Shown here: positions 48,101 to 58,306 of the stretch, one piece after another
Layout: the number at the start of each line of letters is the position of its first letter
How positions within the stretch are numbered: the first letter of the stretch is position 1
Source of the DNA: Antedon mediterranea
Lineage: Eukaryota; Echinodermata; Crinoidea; Comatulida; Antedonidae
Length of the DNA stretch: 64,000 nucleotides
Reading direction: 5' to 3'
NCBI RefSeq assembly: GCF_964355755.1
Contig: NC_092670.1
Span: 36,009,795 to 36,073,794, forward strand
Program-made: the position numbers and the translations under genes
The notes under the pieces: generated by a model
Databases searched by the model: none
What the model was told of the DNA's origin: nothing
The model's input: the letters and a program-made list of their open reading frames with translations, nothing else

Positions 48101-50673
48101 GATCGGGCCCAGTGTTATCTTGTGTTTGTGTTGTGATTCGGTTTTTCAGTAAGACCAATAGTCATATTTGTGAATACACTTATTGTTACGGATACAAAGG
48201 GGAAACACAGATATTTTTCATAAAATGAATGAGGTCATACAGCATATTGTATTTGATGACCTCGTTCGTAAATATGCATTTTTGGAGATATGGGTACCGG
48301 GTATAACTCTTGGTGTATTACGTATATGACGTATATCACATGTTGATAGTCATCCAGTATATTGTATTTGATAACCTCATTGGTGGTAGATACGAGTTTT
48401 CAGAGATATGAGTATAACTCTTAGTTCAACATGGCTAGAACTCTATAGTGAAGAGTTTTTCACCTACATTTGAACTGTCCGGGAAAAGAGAAATAGTGTG
48501 TAAATTATACTGAGAGGGGTTTGTGGTTGAGCGTAACGGGATCAGTTACGTACATTACGCTTTGGAGGGGGTGGGTGCAATGCAGGTTAATTAGCAATTG
48601 AAATGACGGGTAGGCCCTATCTATCTCTTGTATGTTAACAACAGGGAAAACTCATGAAGTAGATTTCGCTAAACACATTTGACGTCACAGCGATTTACGG
48701 CGACGGCGAGCGCGTGCGGCCGATATCATAAATCTTGCAATTGCATGTACATCCCTAATACGTTGTCAAATATTATTATTATGTATATTCATAGGAGGAG
48801 TTTCAGTACATAGAGTTCCTGCAACCAAACATCTACATACCACTGGGAATCAGTATCATGTTGATGGTATTCCAGCAGTTCAGTGGAATCGGCCCGGTGA
48901 CGTTCTACTCTGTCACTATCTTCCAATCGGCATCACCGTCCTTAGACGACAACGTCGCGGCGATAATCATAGCCGCCGTGCAAGTCGTGGCAACATTTAT
49001 TTCTATGTTGCTCATTGAAAGGACGGGTCGGAAAATACTTCTTATTGTTGCAGGTAATTGTATTATGTATGTATTATTAGGCCTACTAAAGCTCTGTCTA
49101 CACTATCAAACTAGTTTGACAAAAAACAATTGTGATGTGTTCAAATATTGATGTGATACCCAAATATGGCAGGTAGTGATATGACATATCATAATGTTCA
49201 TTAAGGTCACATAACATTTTTTTTCACATAAATTGACAGAGAGAGAGAGAGAGAGCTTTAGACTCCTCACCTTTAACAATTTAGGCTGAGATCAATATTA
49301 TATAAACTTTACGGAAAAACATTATGGGATACAAATACATATTGGTAAGCTCTGTCTACACTATCAAACTTTATGTGACAAAATAATGTGATGTGCCAAT
49401 ATATGGACCCGATGACGTAAGATAACTACCGCTTCACCACAAATGACACTTTTTTTTGTCAAACTAGTTTGATATAGCGTAGACAAAGCTTTTGATAGCA
49501 TTATGTTTGAAACGTTTTCTAAAAACTATAACTAACTACTATAGAGTACGAATGGGCAAAACGTTACAATTAAATAAGGGACGGACGAACATTACGCATA
49601 ATTTTTTTCGTAAAGATGTTGAAGTTCCTATGGTCGTCGCAATGGTTGCCGCATTAAGATCGTCTGATCAGAGAAGGCGACCTTCCGTAATATATAGTGT
49701 TGGTTTTATAATAGTTTTTTTTTTAAATAACCAAATAATGTGTATATTCTCCATACAGCGATTGGAATGTGTATAAGTACGACAACGTTTGGTTTGTACT
49801 ACAAATTGACAGAAGTCACCACAAACAGTGGCACGTTAAATAACCTAGAGATGACAGCTCCGCCGTCTGTCGACGGCAACGTCAACATGTCCACAGTATC
49901 ATACGAACTTTTATATTCAACGACGGCAACCACGTCATCACCATCAACGTTAGATTTGACGTGGTTGTCGTTGAGCAGCCTGGTTGTGTTTACGTCATCG
50001 TTTGCGTTGGCATGGGGTTCTATACCGTGGCTGATTATGTCTGAAATCTTACCAACACGAGCAAGAGCTTCCGCTAGTGCTGTCGCGACGATGTTTAATT
50101 GGCTGTCGGCCTTTACAGTAACAAAGGAGTTTTTTGACATGTCGGTAAGTTAACTACAAAAAAGTGGCTATAACGATATAATATAAACGATTTTTTACGT
50201 CGTGTCGTCACGTTTCATGTGACAAGAATCGTATCGTTATCGTCCTAGTAGGAACCACCATTATATGCACGGTTTTAAACTGAAACGCTATCGTCACATC
50301 GTCGTATGTATAAACAAATATCTTAACATTGTCATGATCATAATATATTTTATCATAATTTAATCTATCATAATCGATATTAGGTCGTTATCATTATCAT
50401 ACCTCCAGCATGCCAATTATTATCAGAGGCAGTCATTATCACGTCACACAAATTTAAATATTGTTTTGTTTTTGTCTTCCCTTTTATAAAAACCGCTTTT
50501 AGGCTGCTATGACGGATGCTGGAGTCTTCTGGTTTTATGGAGGCATGTGTTTTCTAAGCGTCATATTTGTGACGTTTTGTGTGCCGGAAACCAAAGGAAA
50601 GTCGTTAGAAGAAATATCAACTACGTTTGACCGTGGCAGCAAATATAAAGTTTGCTATGATTGTACTACATAA
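39195..50673 (+). CDS. SLC2A-family facilitated sugar transporter, copy 1 (class III GLUT/Tret1-like)
   Basis: The exons are 39195-39247, 39820-39976, 40537-40743, 41240-41339, 42454-42668, 48795-49053, 49759-50144 and 50503-50673; the intron phases are 2,0,0,1,0,1,0. The product is 515 residues. Family signatures in order are SHYGRKF in the loop after TM2, YVGRILTGIGTG, VYISELSSPNLRG, FMPETPHY after TM6, QQFSG in TM7, ERTGRK, WGSIPWLIMSEILP in TM10 and VPETKGKSLEEI at the C-terminus. These are class III GLUT8/GLUT6-like features. The TM7 motif reads QQFSGIGPVTFY, so the Asn that binds sugar in GLUT1 (N288) is Gly. The loop before TM10 (exon 7) is about 25 residues longer than in copy 2 and rich in Ser, Thr and Asn. 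Intron 5 (42669-48794) contains an antisense gene. Confidence 0.93.
40122..40431. mobile_element. MITE family D, copy 2
   Basis: It starts ATGTATTGTCCCCCAGGG and ends TTTAGGGGGACATTC. The blocks TTTAAATAGGCTATTTTG and CTGAATAACTATTATGTGAC match 32015-32400. It lies in intron 2 of transporter copy 1. Confidence 0.7.
41526..41709. mobile_element. MITE family B, copy 2, with TTA on both sides
   Basis: TTA|AGCATGGTTCCCACTA at the left and CTAGTGGGAACCAAGCT|TTA at the right bound the copy. The interior is nearly identical to 27806-27989. Confidence 0.9.
41893..42257. mobile_element. Two nested MITE family B copies
   Basis: An outer copy is split into 41893-41980 and 42162-42257. A complete inner copy lies between, at about 41979-42164. 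Removing the inner copy and one TTA rejoins the outer sequence as GACAGTTAGCAATC, exactly the uninterrupted sequence in the other copies. The target duplication is thus TTA. Confidence 0.9.
42258..42339. mobile_element. Short MITE family B derivative
   Basis: AAGCTTGGTTCCGACTTGG and CTGAGTGGGAACCAAGCT form the ends of an 82-bp copy with a diverged core (GGTGCATGCGC), directly abutting the nested pair. Confidence 0.75.
42669..43448. other. Transporter-1 intron 5, first part, nothing firm
   Basis: No gene is seen. A partial family A terminus (GGTCTACACTATCAAACTTTTT) lies near 43335. Confidence 0.35.
43449..43534. repeat. 18-bp minisatellite, about 5 units
   Basis: Units of GCGGGTATTATGAT(A/G)AA are repeated in tandem. 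Confidence 0.85.
44160..47400 (-). CDS. Secreted FG-GAP/VCBS-repeat protein, nested antisense in a transporter intron
   Basis: The five exons, in transcript order, are 47334-47400, 46892-46939, 46259-46303, 45675-45837 and 44160-44964. Every junction is GT-AG on the minus strand with matching phase, and the product is 375 residues. Exon 1 encodes a signal peptide (MTRSMTLVLLLCLTY...). Exons 2 and 3 (48 and 45 nt) encode similar linker segments, SVAKNPAEKDISTKK and SVPEPDEKSVSTKA, evidently a duplicated mini-exon. Exons 4-5 carry six calcium-loop repeats of the D-F-N-G-D-G-x-x-D type starting at Asp 83, 137, 190, 244, 297 and 348, a period of about 53 residues, each with a following LLCH or similar strand and a WC motif. 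This is a beta-propeller architecture; lectin-like or integrin-like binding is possible but unproven. The start is chosen because the signal peptide follows it and the exon ends in phase with exon 2. Confidence 0.88.
45838..46258. other. Intron of the FG-GAP gene, nothing recognised
   Basis: This is AT-rich intron between its mini-exon 3 and exon 4. Confidence 0.35.
46555..46716. mobile_element. MITE family B, diverged copy
   Basis: It retains GTAACGCAAGGACGTAAACGC, CCATCGCTTGTGATTGGTC and TCTCTAGTGGGAACCAA, but the left terminus is lost. It lies in intron 2 of the FG-GAP gene. Confidence 0.7.
47401..48239. other. Region upstream of the FG-GAP gene, inside transporter intron 5
   Basis: No coding or repeat feature is recognised. 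The FG-GAP promoter should be in this stretch, but no confident TATA or initiator is visible. Confidence 0.35.
48240..48425. repeat. Imperfect 100-bp direct repeat
   Basis: ATATTGTATTTGAT(G/A)ACCTC, GGAGATATG or AGAGATATG, and GTATAACTCTT recur in order at 48250-48315 and 48358-48423. Confidence 0.5.
49087..49262. mobile_element. MITE family A copy with a GA microsatellite at its end
   Basis: It opens TAAAGCTCTGTCTACACTATC and closes CACATAAATTGACAGAGAGAG...AGCTTTA. The terminal GACAGAGC has expanded into (GA)n. Confidence 0.75.
49348..49491. mobile_element. MITE family A, inverted and internally short copy
   Basis: TAAGCTCTGTCTACACTATC starts it and TTTGATATAGCGTAGACAAAG ends it. The VNTR core is missing or degenerate. 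Confidence 0.75.
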
Positions 50674-51687
50674 TGATGTGACGGAATTACGATGTTGACA
50701 ATTATTAAATTATGGCAAAAACTTTGGTAAAGAAGATGATAATTATGACCTAAATAATGATGATTATTATTATTATTATTTAGGTCTATTCAGGCAAAAG
50801 AAACATTTTACAAATTATAAGCCAACAAATTAAACAAACACGACGCAAGAAGAAAAATTAAAGGTGTACCTCCAACCAGTTACTAGTAATGCTAATAAAA
50901 AATAATCAAAATTAAGCCATAGTTTACATATGTAAAATTAAATTATAAATAAACAACTATAAGATAAAATTATTTTTAATTTACATTAAATTATGTTTTA
51001 AATTTTAATAATATAATTTTTTTTAAAGTACTATCATATTTTATTCCAATTGTTAATTAACTTAATCAACGGGTAAGTAATGTTCCCTTAGGTTACTTTT
51101 AAATGTACTCCATTTTAATGAGATAAAGGCATTTCTTAAATCCATCCCAAAGTCTACAAAACTTTACAGGTAAGCAATGCAATGCACTATCAGTCCCAGC
51201 TTTAAATCTTTTAAATGTTAATATTTCCTGATGACGATGGTTGATATTTAAGTATTCATTGTTTTTATTTAATGCTTTACATATAAATTAGATGATCATT
51301 ATGATAAGATCATCATCATCATCATCAATGAAAACGATGTTTTTAAAAATGTATGTAGCAATAGGCGTACTAGATAGCATGTATAGAATTGAAAGAAAAT
51401 TCTATTTTTTCATTGAAATAAAAGATACAGTAAAATACTACTAAAACATTAAATACGATTGAGGAGTAATTTACTTTGGCACTTTGGCGCTCCATACTTG
51501 TTGAGCGCCCTCTTTAAAAATTAAGCCTTGTGTGATCGTCGTCGTCGATCGATCATGATCGATTGATCTGAGGAGCAAGTCAAAAAGAATAATAAATTAT
51601 CACAAGCTAATTCACGAGACTGCATTTATTTACTTTACCGCCGGGGCCTAGCTTCTTTAGTGACTAGTCTAGGCTCTTAGTCGGATC
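50674..51687. other. 3' flank of transporter copy 1 and leader of copy 2
   Basis: Candidate polyadenylation signals AATAAA lie at 50894-50899 and 50948-50953. The rest is AT-rich with no further feature. The 5' UTR of copy 2 is presumably in the GC-richer part from about 51480, where the start is not resolved. Confidence 0.4.
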
Positions 51688-54600
51688 ATGTCAACTTTAA
51701 GTGTTGCTGAAGAGAATGAGGCACTCTTGACAATCAATCAAAAGAGGTTGGTATGAAGATAATCCAGTATGGCCTACCTAGCTAGGCCCTACTAGAGAGA
51801 TCCCTAGAGAGGGCCTAACCTAATTGCTAGGCCTAGTACAGTAGGCCAGAGGCCTAGAGTAGTAGTAGGCCTACTAGGCCTAGGCCTTGTTTGTAGCGTT
51901 ATTATGAGTTTAAGGTAGAGGGCCTACTAAGAAGGATAGCTAGAGAGAGAGGCTAGCCTTGACCTTTCTAGTACTGTAGGCGAGCCTAGCCAACAAAGGC
52001 TTCATAGAAAAAAATAATTTCTTAATATTTTATTTTAAATTGCCTTTCATTCAGTCAGACGCCATTACACAAGAACCAGTACATAACAACGCTTGTAGTT
52101 CTTCTAGCACCAATTCTCATGGGCTATACTTTAGGTTATTCATCACCAGCATTACCTGATCTTGTTGATAATAAAATACTTACATCCGATGGCCAACAAG
52201 CATGGTTTGGAGTAAGTATTGCATTAGGATGTGGGCGGTGAGAGGGGGTGTAGGTGAAAGGGGGTGAAGGTTGGAGGGGGGAGTTTGATTTGAACAAGTT
52301 TATTGTGGGGTATAAGGTACGACCATACCGCACTTGACCTTAAGGATTGGTTCCCACTAGGGCGCAGCGCAAAAATATATTAAGCACAATGCATGTTATT
52401 TGGAACAAATGTTTTAGCAGGAATGTGTTGATATCTTTACTTCTGTTTTGTTAAAAACGTTTTAAAAAAGTTCCTGTATGAACAAATTAAACAACCTTTG
52501 TATTGATTTTAATAATTCTATATTTTTATTATACATTTTCTAATTCAATTTTTGTTAATAATTTAAAATTTCAGTCCATGGTTGCTATTGGTGCCATTTT
52601 TGGCGGCCCGATTGCCGGTATGTCTATAAACAAGTTAGGTCGCAAGTATTCCGTGATGATATGTGCCTTTCCATATGCAGTCGGATATGCCATGATTGCA
52701 TCGGTGAATAGTGTAGCAGCTCTATACGTTGGACGGATATTGACGGGTGTGGGAGCTGGAATGACATCTTTGGCAACTCCTGTACGTTTTTTTTAACAAT
52801 ATTGGGTTTCAATTTATTTATTCAAATAACTCCGGCATGCAAGATTCATAAAAAAAAGATAGATACTATAAAGGAACGAAAATGAATGTTTAATTTGTAA
52901 ATCATGAATATTACTGTATTGTGTGGTGTACTGTATGTTTATGTATGTGAAGTTTTTAATTGTTCGTTTTAATTCAAGTTTTAAAAAAAGTGGGGAATTC
53001 ATTTGGTTGTGGCAAACTCACAAAAACAATATATAAGTACAAACACAAATATGTACACATACACATTCATTATTGGTCCAGTAACTGAAAATTTGTCTTT
53101 TATTTGTGTCGGTGTTTTCAATTATTCTTAATGTGTGCAATGAAAACTAAAAACTATTTTCATTTCCATTGTGAATTTCAGATATTACAATTAATTCAAT
53201 CCTTCAATTAGTTTCAATTTATTTATACTACATATTTATAAAAAATATGGATTGTGGTTTTGCACACCATACGGATTGTTGAATTCTATGAATGCAAGGT
53301 GTTTTCAAATGTTTTTTTTCTGCTTCAAAGGTTTACATAGCGGAAGTATCAAGTCCAGATATACGAGGTGCTCTCGGTGCAAGCTTCCAGCTTTCTGTAA
53401 CAATAGGTGTTTTTATAGTTAATGTGTTTGGTAAGTATGTGTGAGTAAGTAGAAAATCAACCCCTACTACTCCCTAAGACAGCTACCCCAAAGACAACTA
53501 CTTCACAAGACAGCTACTCCCCAAGACAACTACTTCACAAGACAGCTACCCCAAAGACAACTACTTCACAAGACAGCTACTCCCCAAGACAACTACTTCA
53601 CAAGACAGCTACTCCCCAAGACAACTACTCCCCAAGACAGCTACCCCAAAGACAACTACTCCCCAAGACAGCAGCTGCTTCCAAAGACAGCTACTTCACA
53701 AGACAGCTACTCCCCAAGACAACTACTCCCCAAGACAACTACTCCCCAAGACAGCTACCCCAAAGACAACTACTCCCCAAGACAGCAGCTGCTTCCAAAG
53801 ACAGATACTTCTCAAGACAGCTACTCCCCAAGACAACTACTCCCCAAGACAGCTACCCCAAGACAACTACTCCCCAAGACAGCTACTCCCCAAGACAGCT
53901 ACTCCCCAAGACAGCTACTCCCCAAGACAGCTACTTCACAAGACAGCTACCCCAAAGACAACTACTCCCCAAGACAGCAGCTGCTTCCAAAGACAGCTAC
54001 TTCACAAGACAGCTACTCCCCAAGACAACTACTCCCCAAGACAACTACTCCCCAAGACAGCTACCCCAAAGACAACTACTCCCCAAGACAGCAGCTGCTT
54101 CCAAAGACAGATACTTCTCAAGACAGCTACTCCCCAAGACAACTACTCCCCAAGACAGCTACCCCAAGACAACTACTCCCCAAGACAGCTACTCCCCAAG
54201 ACAGCTACTCCCCAAGACAGCTACTCCCCAAGACAGCTACTCCCCAAGACAGCTACTCTTACTAAATTTAGTACTATTGATTAAATGTATGTTTCTTTAT
54301 TTTGAATTAGGAGTTCCACTTTCCTATGTCTGGTTGGCCAATGTTGGGTGTCTAGTGTGTGCGTTACTGGTTGTACTCATGCTCATTATGCCTGAAACGC
54401 CTCAATACTATATTATGCAACATCAACGTGATAGGGCACTCTCTGTTTTAGTATGGTTACGAGGTCCCAACTATAATTCAGATCGCGAATGTAGAGAGAT
54501 TGAAGATAATACTAATTTAAAGAAGGTATGGCTTTTTTTATGTATAAATATATATGACTTGCACTGATGAAGGGCTACTGAAAGCTCTGCTAACTTTTCT

Positions 54601-54759
54601 GACTGTTTTACTCTATTGTTTTGTTTTAGCTTTTCGCTTTTATTTTGTATCTTTATTGAGATCCAAGCACTGATACCCACAGCATTGTCATTTTTTCAGT
54701 ATTTTGCCTTTAGAAATATATATATATATATAAATACGTCGGGCACAGAACATGAATTC

Positions 54760-54803
<44 letters not shown>

Positions 54804-57177
54804 TATGCTAAAATGTAATTAATTTGAAACGATAAAGATGAGGAAATCTGTGAGAACTGGAAAAAGTCACCTCAATCGAGATTCAAACCTGGAACCTTGC
54901 TTGATATTCAATATATAAATACAATTTTTTTTATCTGTATGTGGATTGGCCCAAATCGGTGTCTATTTGAAATGCTGGGTATTAATAGTAAAAAATCTTA
55001 ATTTAATTCGTATGTTAAAAAAAGACCGACACTGTTTTTTAAATTGATACTGCTTGTGTAAAATAATTGTTTAGGCCTTCTTAATACAAATCAATTTATG
55101 TTTTTCTTTCTTCAGAATGATTTCCAATATAAAGAATTTTTCAATGCTTATTTGTACATACCGTTAACAATTAGCCTGTGTCTGATGGTGTTTCAACAGT
55201 TCAGCGGCATAAACGCTGTCATTTTCTATGGCGTCACAATATTCCAGAGCGCAGCTCCGTCGATTGAAGAGCATGTCGCTTCTATCATCATTACCGCTGT
55301 TCAAGTTTTGGCTACATTAGTCGCAGTGATTTTAATGGACAGGGCAGGAAGGCGAATACTTTTAATTTTAGCAGGTTTGTCGTTTTTTTCATTGTTTTGT
55401 CATGTTTTTCATTGTTTTGTCATATTTTGTTTTAACAGGACATGTTTTGAAAGTATGTCTGAAACTTCTGCAAATTTTTAGTGTTTTTTAACAATTATAT
55501 GAAATAAAATTTGGAGCCATTTCACCAATAAAAAATGCCATTTTAGAATTCCATTAAATCTTAGTATGTCAAGGTCTGTCTACACTATCACATTTTTTTT
55601 TCACATAAAGTTTGATAGTGTAGCTTAAGACAATTGCAGATTGAATAAAATAACCTGAGCCTGTGTCGATTGTATATCTATGGTTTGCAGTGCCCCTACC
55701 TTAACGTAGCGTAGCGATGTGACAAAGTTAGCCGTTTGTCCTGCTTTTTACTAGAAAATTTATTCTGCCAAGTTGTCTAAATAGGTGTTTGCTTTACTAT
55801 ACTTGAAGGAATTGGAATGTGCATAAGCTCAACAACATTTGGTGTTTATTATGATCTGACCAAAAACAGTACGTCATCTGCCAACGTGTCGTTGACAAAT
55901 ACCGACTTGGGAGACTCGCATACTCCAGATCTCACTTGGCTGTCCATGATGAGTATGATCATCTACATCACAGCGTTCTCCCTTGGTTGGGGCGCAATAC
56001 CATGGCTGATCATGTCTGAGATTTTTCCAACCAGGGCACGGGGAGCAGCGAGTTCAATAGCTACGGCTGTCAACTGGACTTGTGCTTTTATAGTAACAAA
56101 GGAGTTCTTTGATATGGAAGTAAGTGTGTTTTTTTAATGAAATTTTAACCAGTGAGTGAGTGACCTTTGGACAAAATACATTAGTGACCTATGACCCACA
56201 AACGGTACAACATGTTAATTAATTCATTCATGCACTATTGGGATCATTAGATTGATGCTTCTTCAATCGATTTCTCGATACAGTTTTGATAGATCCAGAC
56301 AATGACCAATGACGCAAAATACGAGACCTTTTGACCTAGGAACTGGTTACAACATGTTCACTCACTGTGCACATATTTGGAACGTTAAGATGTGTGCTTC
56401 CTCAATCGCTTCCTCGCTTACAGTTTTTGACAACCAATGACACAAAATTTGAGGTCATAGGTTGTCAAGAGCTTCCTATTATCTGAAGTCGCTTCTCACA
56501 GAAAAATTGAATATCACCTAGTTCAGTAGCTGTAACAAATAAATCGAGAAAAAATATTATAAATACAAAAGCCGTCATAAAAAAGTGACCATTTTTATTC
56601 CCCATTCTTTCTAGAACAGCTTACTTACAAACAGAAAAAAGAAAAACTGCTTTAACAAAATACATTTACCGATGCTTTGGATTTGAAATAAAATGTTACA
56701 GTGCCCTCTATTTTATGGTTGTAATCGCCGCTATGTTCTATGGTATTGCAATCTTTCAAAGTGCAGCGCCAGCATGTCTTCTCTATCAATACCATTGTAT
56801 TAATATTTTGCATATAATTTGCATAAATGCTATGACACCAAACCTCAAATGACAAGTAAATCAGCCGTACCAAAATCACATATTACTAAAGTTATATTGT
56901 GCATGCAATGATTAAAGGTTAATATTAACTTTGGTTTTTATTTTCTCTCGGTTGACAGAAGGGTGCTTGCAAAGTTATTTTATTATCTTCTTTTTCGCAG
57001 AGTGCTATGACAAGTGCGGGAGTTTTCTGGTTTTATGGCGGTGTCTGTTTAGTTGGCGTTATATTTGTCGTTGTTTGCGTTCCTGAAACAAAAGGAAAAA
57101 CGCTAGAAGAAATATCTGAGTATTTTTCAAGGGACCAAAAAATTCTGGATTTCCCAATTGCGGAACAGATAACTTAG
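51688..57177 (+). CDS. SLC2A-family facilitated sugar transporter, copy 2 (GLUT8-like)
   Basis: The exons are 51688-51746, 52055-52211, 52575-52781, 53331-53430, 54311-54525, 55116-55374, 55809-56119 and 57001-57177. The intron phases are the same as in copy 1, and exons 2-6 have identical lengths (157, 207, 100, 215, 259). The product is 494 residues. Signatures are LGRKYSVM, YVGRILTGVGAG, VYIAEVSSPDIRG, IMPETPQY, QQFSGINAVIFYG with the canonical TM7 Asn, MDRAGRRILL, WGAIPWLIMSEIFPTRARG and VPETKGKTLEEI. The N-terminus contains EENEALL, fitting the acidic dileucine signal [DE]xxxL[LI] that sends GLUT8 to endosomes and lysosomes. The donor after exon 1 is GTTGGT, a weak form, chosen because only it keeps the frame. 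Confidence 0.94.
51770..51900. repeat. AGGCCTA/CTAG word cluster
   Basis: Dense AGGCCTA, CCTAG and TAGGCC words, as at 390-665, lie here just after exon 1 of transporter copy 2. Confidence 0.5.
53467..54256. repeat. 16-bp minisatellite with higher-order structure, about 790 bp
   Basis: Units of AAGACA(A/G)CTACTCCCC are repeated about 49 times, with variants ending CTACTTCACA or CTACCCCA and a recurrent CAGCAGCTGCTTCCA insert at about 53668, 53783, 53972 and 54087. The recurring order of variants gives a higher-order period of about 300 bp. It fills most of intron 4 of transporter copy 2. Confidence 0.9.
54556..54715 (+). repeat. Repeat family F, copy 2
   Basis: It has the same limits as 13816-13992, from GACTTGCACTGATGAAGGG to GCCTTTAGAAATATATA. 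The GTGTTGCCC part of the hairpin is deleted. Confidence 0.7.
54763..54925 (-). mobile_element. tRNA-headed SINE copy with a 36-base C run at its 3' end
   Basis: The C run spans 54763-54798. Read on the minus strand, 54925-54799 matches 6665-6783: AATATCAAGCA, TTTGAATCTCG, GAGGTGACTTTTT, ACAGATTTCCTCATC and ATATCACCGGG. On that strand the SINE ends in G36. Confidence 0.75.
55570..55628. mobile_element. MITE family A, termini only
   Basis: GTCTGTCTACACTATCACA is joined directly to CACATAAAGTTTGATAGTGTAG; the core is deleted. It lies in intron 6 of transporter copy 2. Confidence 0.75.
56120..57000. other. Intron 7 of transporter copy 2
   Basis: Two loosely similar blocks (TGACCAATGACGCAAAAT..GAC and CAACCAATGACACAAAAT..GAGGTC) lie at about 56160-56345 and 56380-56460. 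A short plus-strand segment at about 56725-56775 (TCGCCGCTATGTTCTATGGTATTGCAATCTTTCAAAGTGCAGCGCC, described in parts) resembles TM7 of a transporter (FYG-IFQSA) and may be a stray duplicated exon fragment. Confidence 0.4.
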
Positions 57178-57289
57178 TTTTAGTTGTCTAGCTAAATCGT
57201 TTTGTTAAAATTATCATGCATAAAAATTCAAAGAACTTGGATGTTGAAAGGGTAACATTAGAAATGTTTTATTTTTTTTAATTTGTGGG

Positions 57290-57562
57290 CAAGGATCACC
57301 AATAGTAAATGAATCACTGTCCTATCAGATAGGTGGTAATCCCCCTGATGCAGAGGCTATATTGTAAACCAGTTCACCTGGGTAACCCCTACTCGTCTCG
57401 AATGATAAACTGGGTTTTTTAAAGTATGCACAGGTTATAACTGTACACTGGACAGTTTATAGAACCATGTAGCGAGTCGGCCTCTGACCGTTGCCGATAT
57501 TGTTGGCTCTTTAGGTACGATAAATGATGCCCCTGCCTTAACCGTTCGGCCATTTGTCTATT
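57290..57562 (-). mobile_element. tRNA(Leu/Ser)-like SINE, fuller copy
   Basis: On the minus strand it begins GACAAATGGCCGAACGGTTAAG, a box A like that of Leu/Ser tRNAs. It continues ATCGGCAACGGTC and GACTCGCTACATGG, and ends near CGAGTAGGGGTTACCCAGG. AATAAA at 57584-57589, just outside, may serve transporter copy 2. Confidence 0.65.
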
Positions 57563-58019
57563 AATACCATTTCAAATATCTTCAATAAAAAGTTCCATTA
57601 AATTGTTATAAAAACAAGAGATTATATTACATCATTTATGACATCACAAAAAGAAGACAAAGCAATAGAGCATAACAATTGATATTAAAGGTTTTAGACG
57701 TTTTATTTCACAACGTTTGCCACTTAAATTTGATTAAGTTTGATGTTGGTACCTTTCAAACCAAAACACTGGTGTGTCCCTGTAGTTCGCTCTCCGGAGA
57801 ATTTGCAGCTGTTCAACCACGCTGTTTTGAACTCAAGAGTTGCTTGATTTTATCTTTCACACCAAAACACAAGGGCGTCAAGTCCGGATTGTCTCCGGAG
57901 TTTTGCTTTTGGTGTCAAAGAGGTATTTGACACTGGTGACTCGTCTTCAAATAGCAACAAAATACATGCTTCCTATCATATCTCAGTACTGTATATAGTA
58001 TCTGAACAACATGGTATGT
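57563..58019. other. Spacer, nothing recognised
   Basis: No supported feature is seen. CTCTCCGGAG-AATT and TGTCTCCGGAG-TTTT at about 57790 and 57890 form a weak direct repeat. Confidence 0.35.
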
Positions 58020-58306
58020 AAAGCTCTGTCTACATTATCAAACTTTATGTGATAATGTTTTGCTTTTATGCCTAATGAGACGTTCCCATATATGGACATG
58101 ATGTCATATCACTACCATATTTAGGTATATCATTACCATATTTGGGTATATCATTACCATATTTGGGCATATCACTACCATATTTGGGTATATCACTACC
58201 ATATTTGGGTATATCATTACCATATTTGGGCATATCACCACCATATTTGGGTATATCACTACCATATTTGGGTGCATCACACTTTTTTTTGTCAAACTAG
58301 ATTGAA
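58020..58306. mobile_element. MITE family A with an expanded VNTR core
   Basis: The terminus TAAAGCTCTGTCTACATTATC starts it and TTTGTCAAACTAGATTGA ends it. Between them are about nine units of ATATCACTACCATATTTGGG. The minus-strand frame here (repeated YPNMVVI) is a translation of the repeat. Confidence 0.85.

Noticed and set aside
49799-50140. Minus-strand ORF opposite exon 7 of transporter copy 1
   Set aside because: It is an antisense shadow of a coding exon with no independent support.
53467-54256. A CRISPR-like array
   Set aside because: The units are short, contiguous and homogenised with no unique spacers, and the genome is that of an animal. It is a minisatellite.
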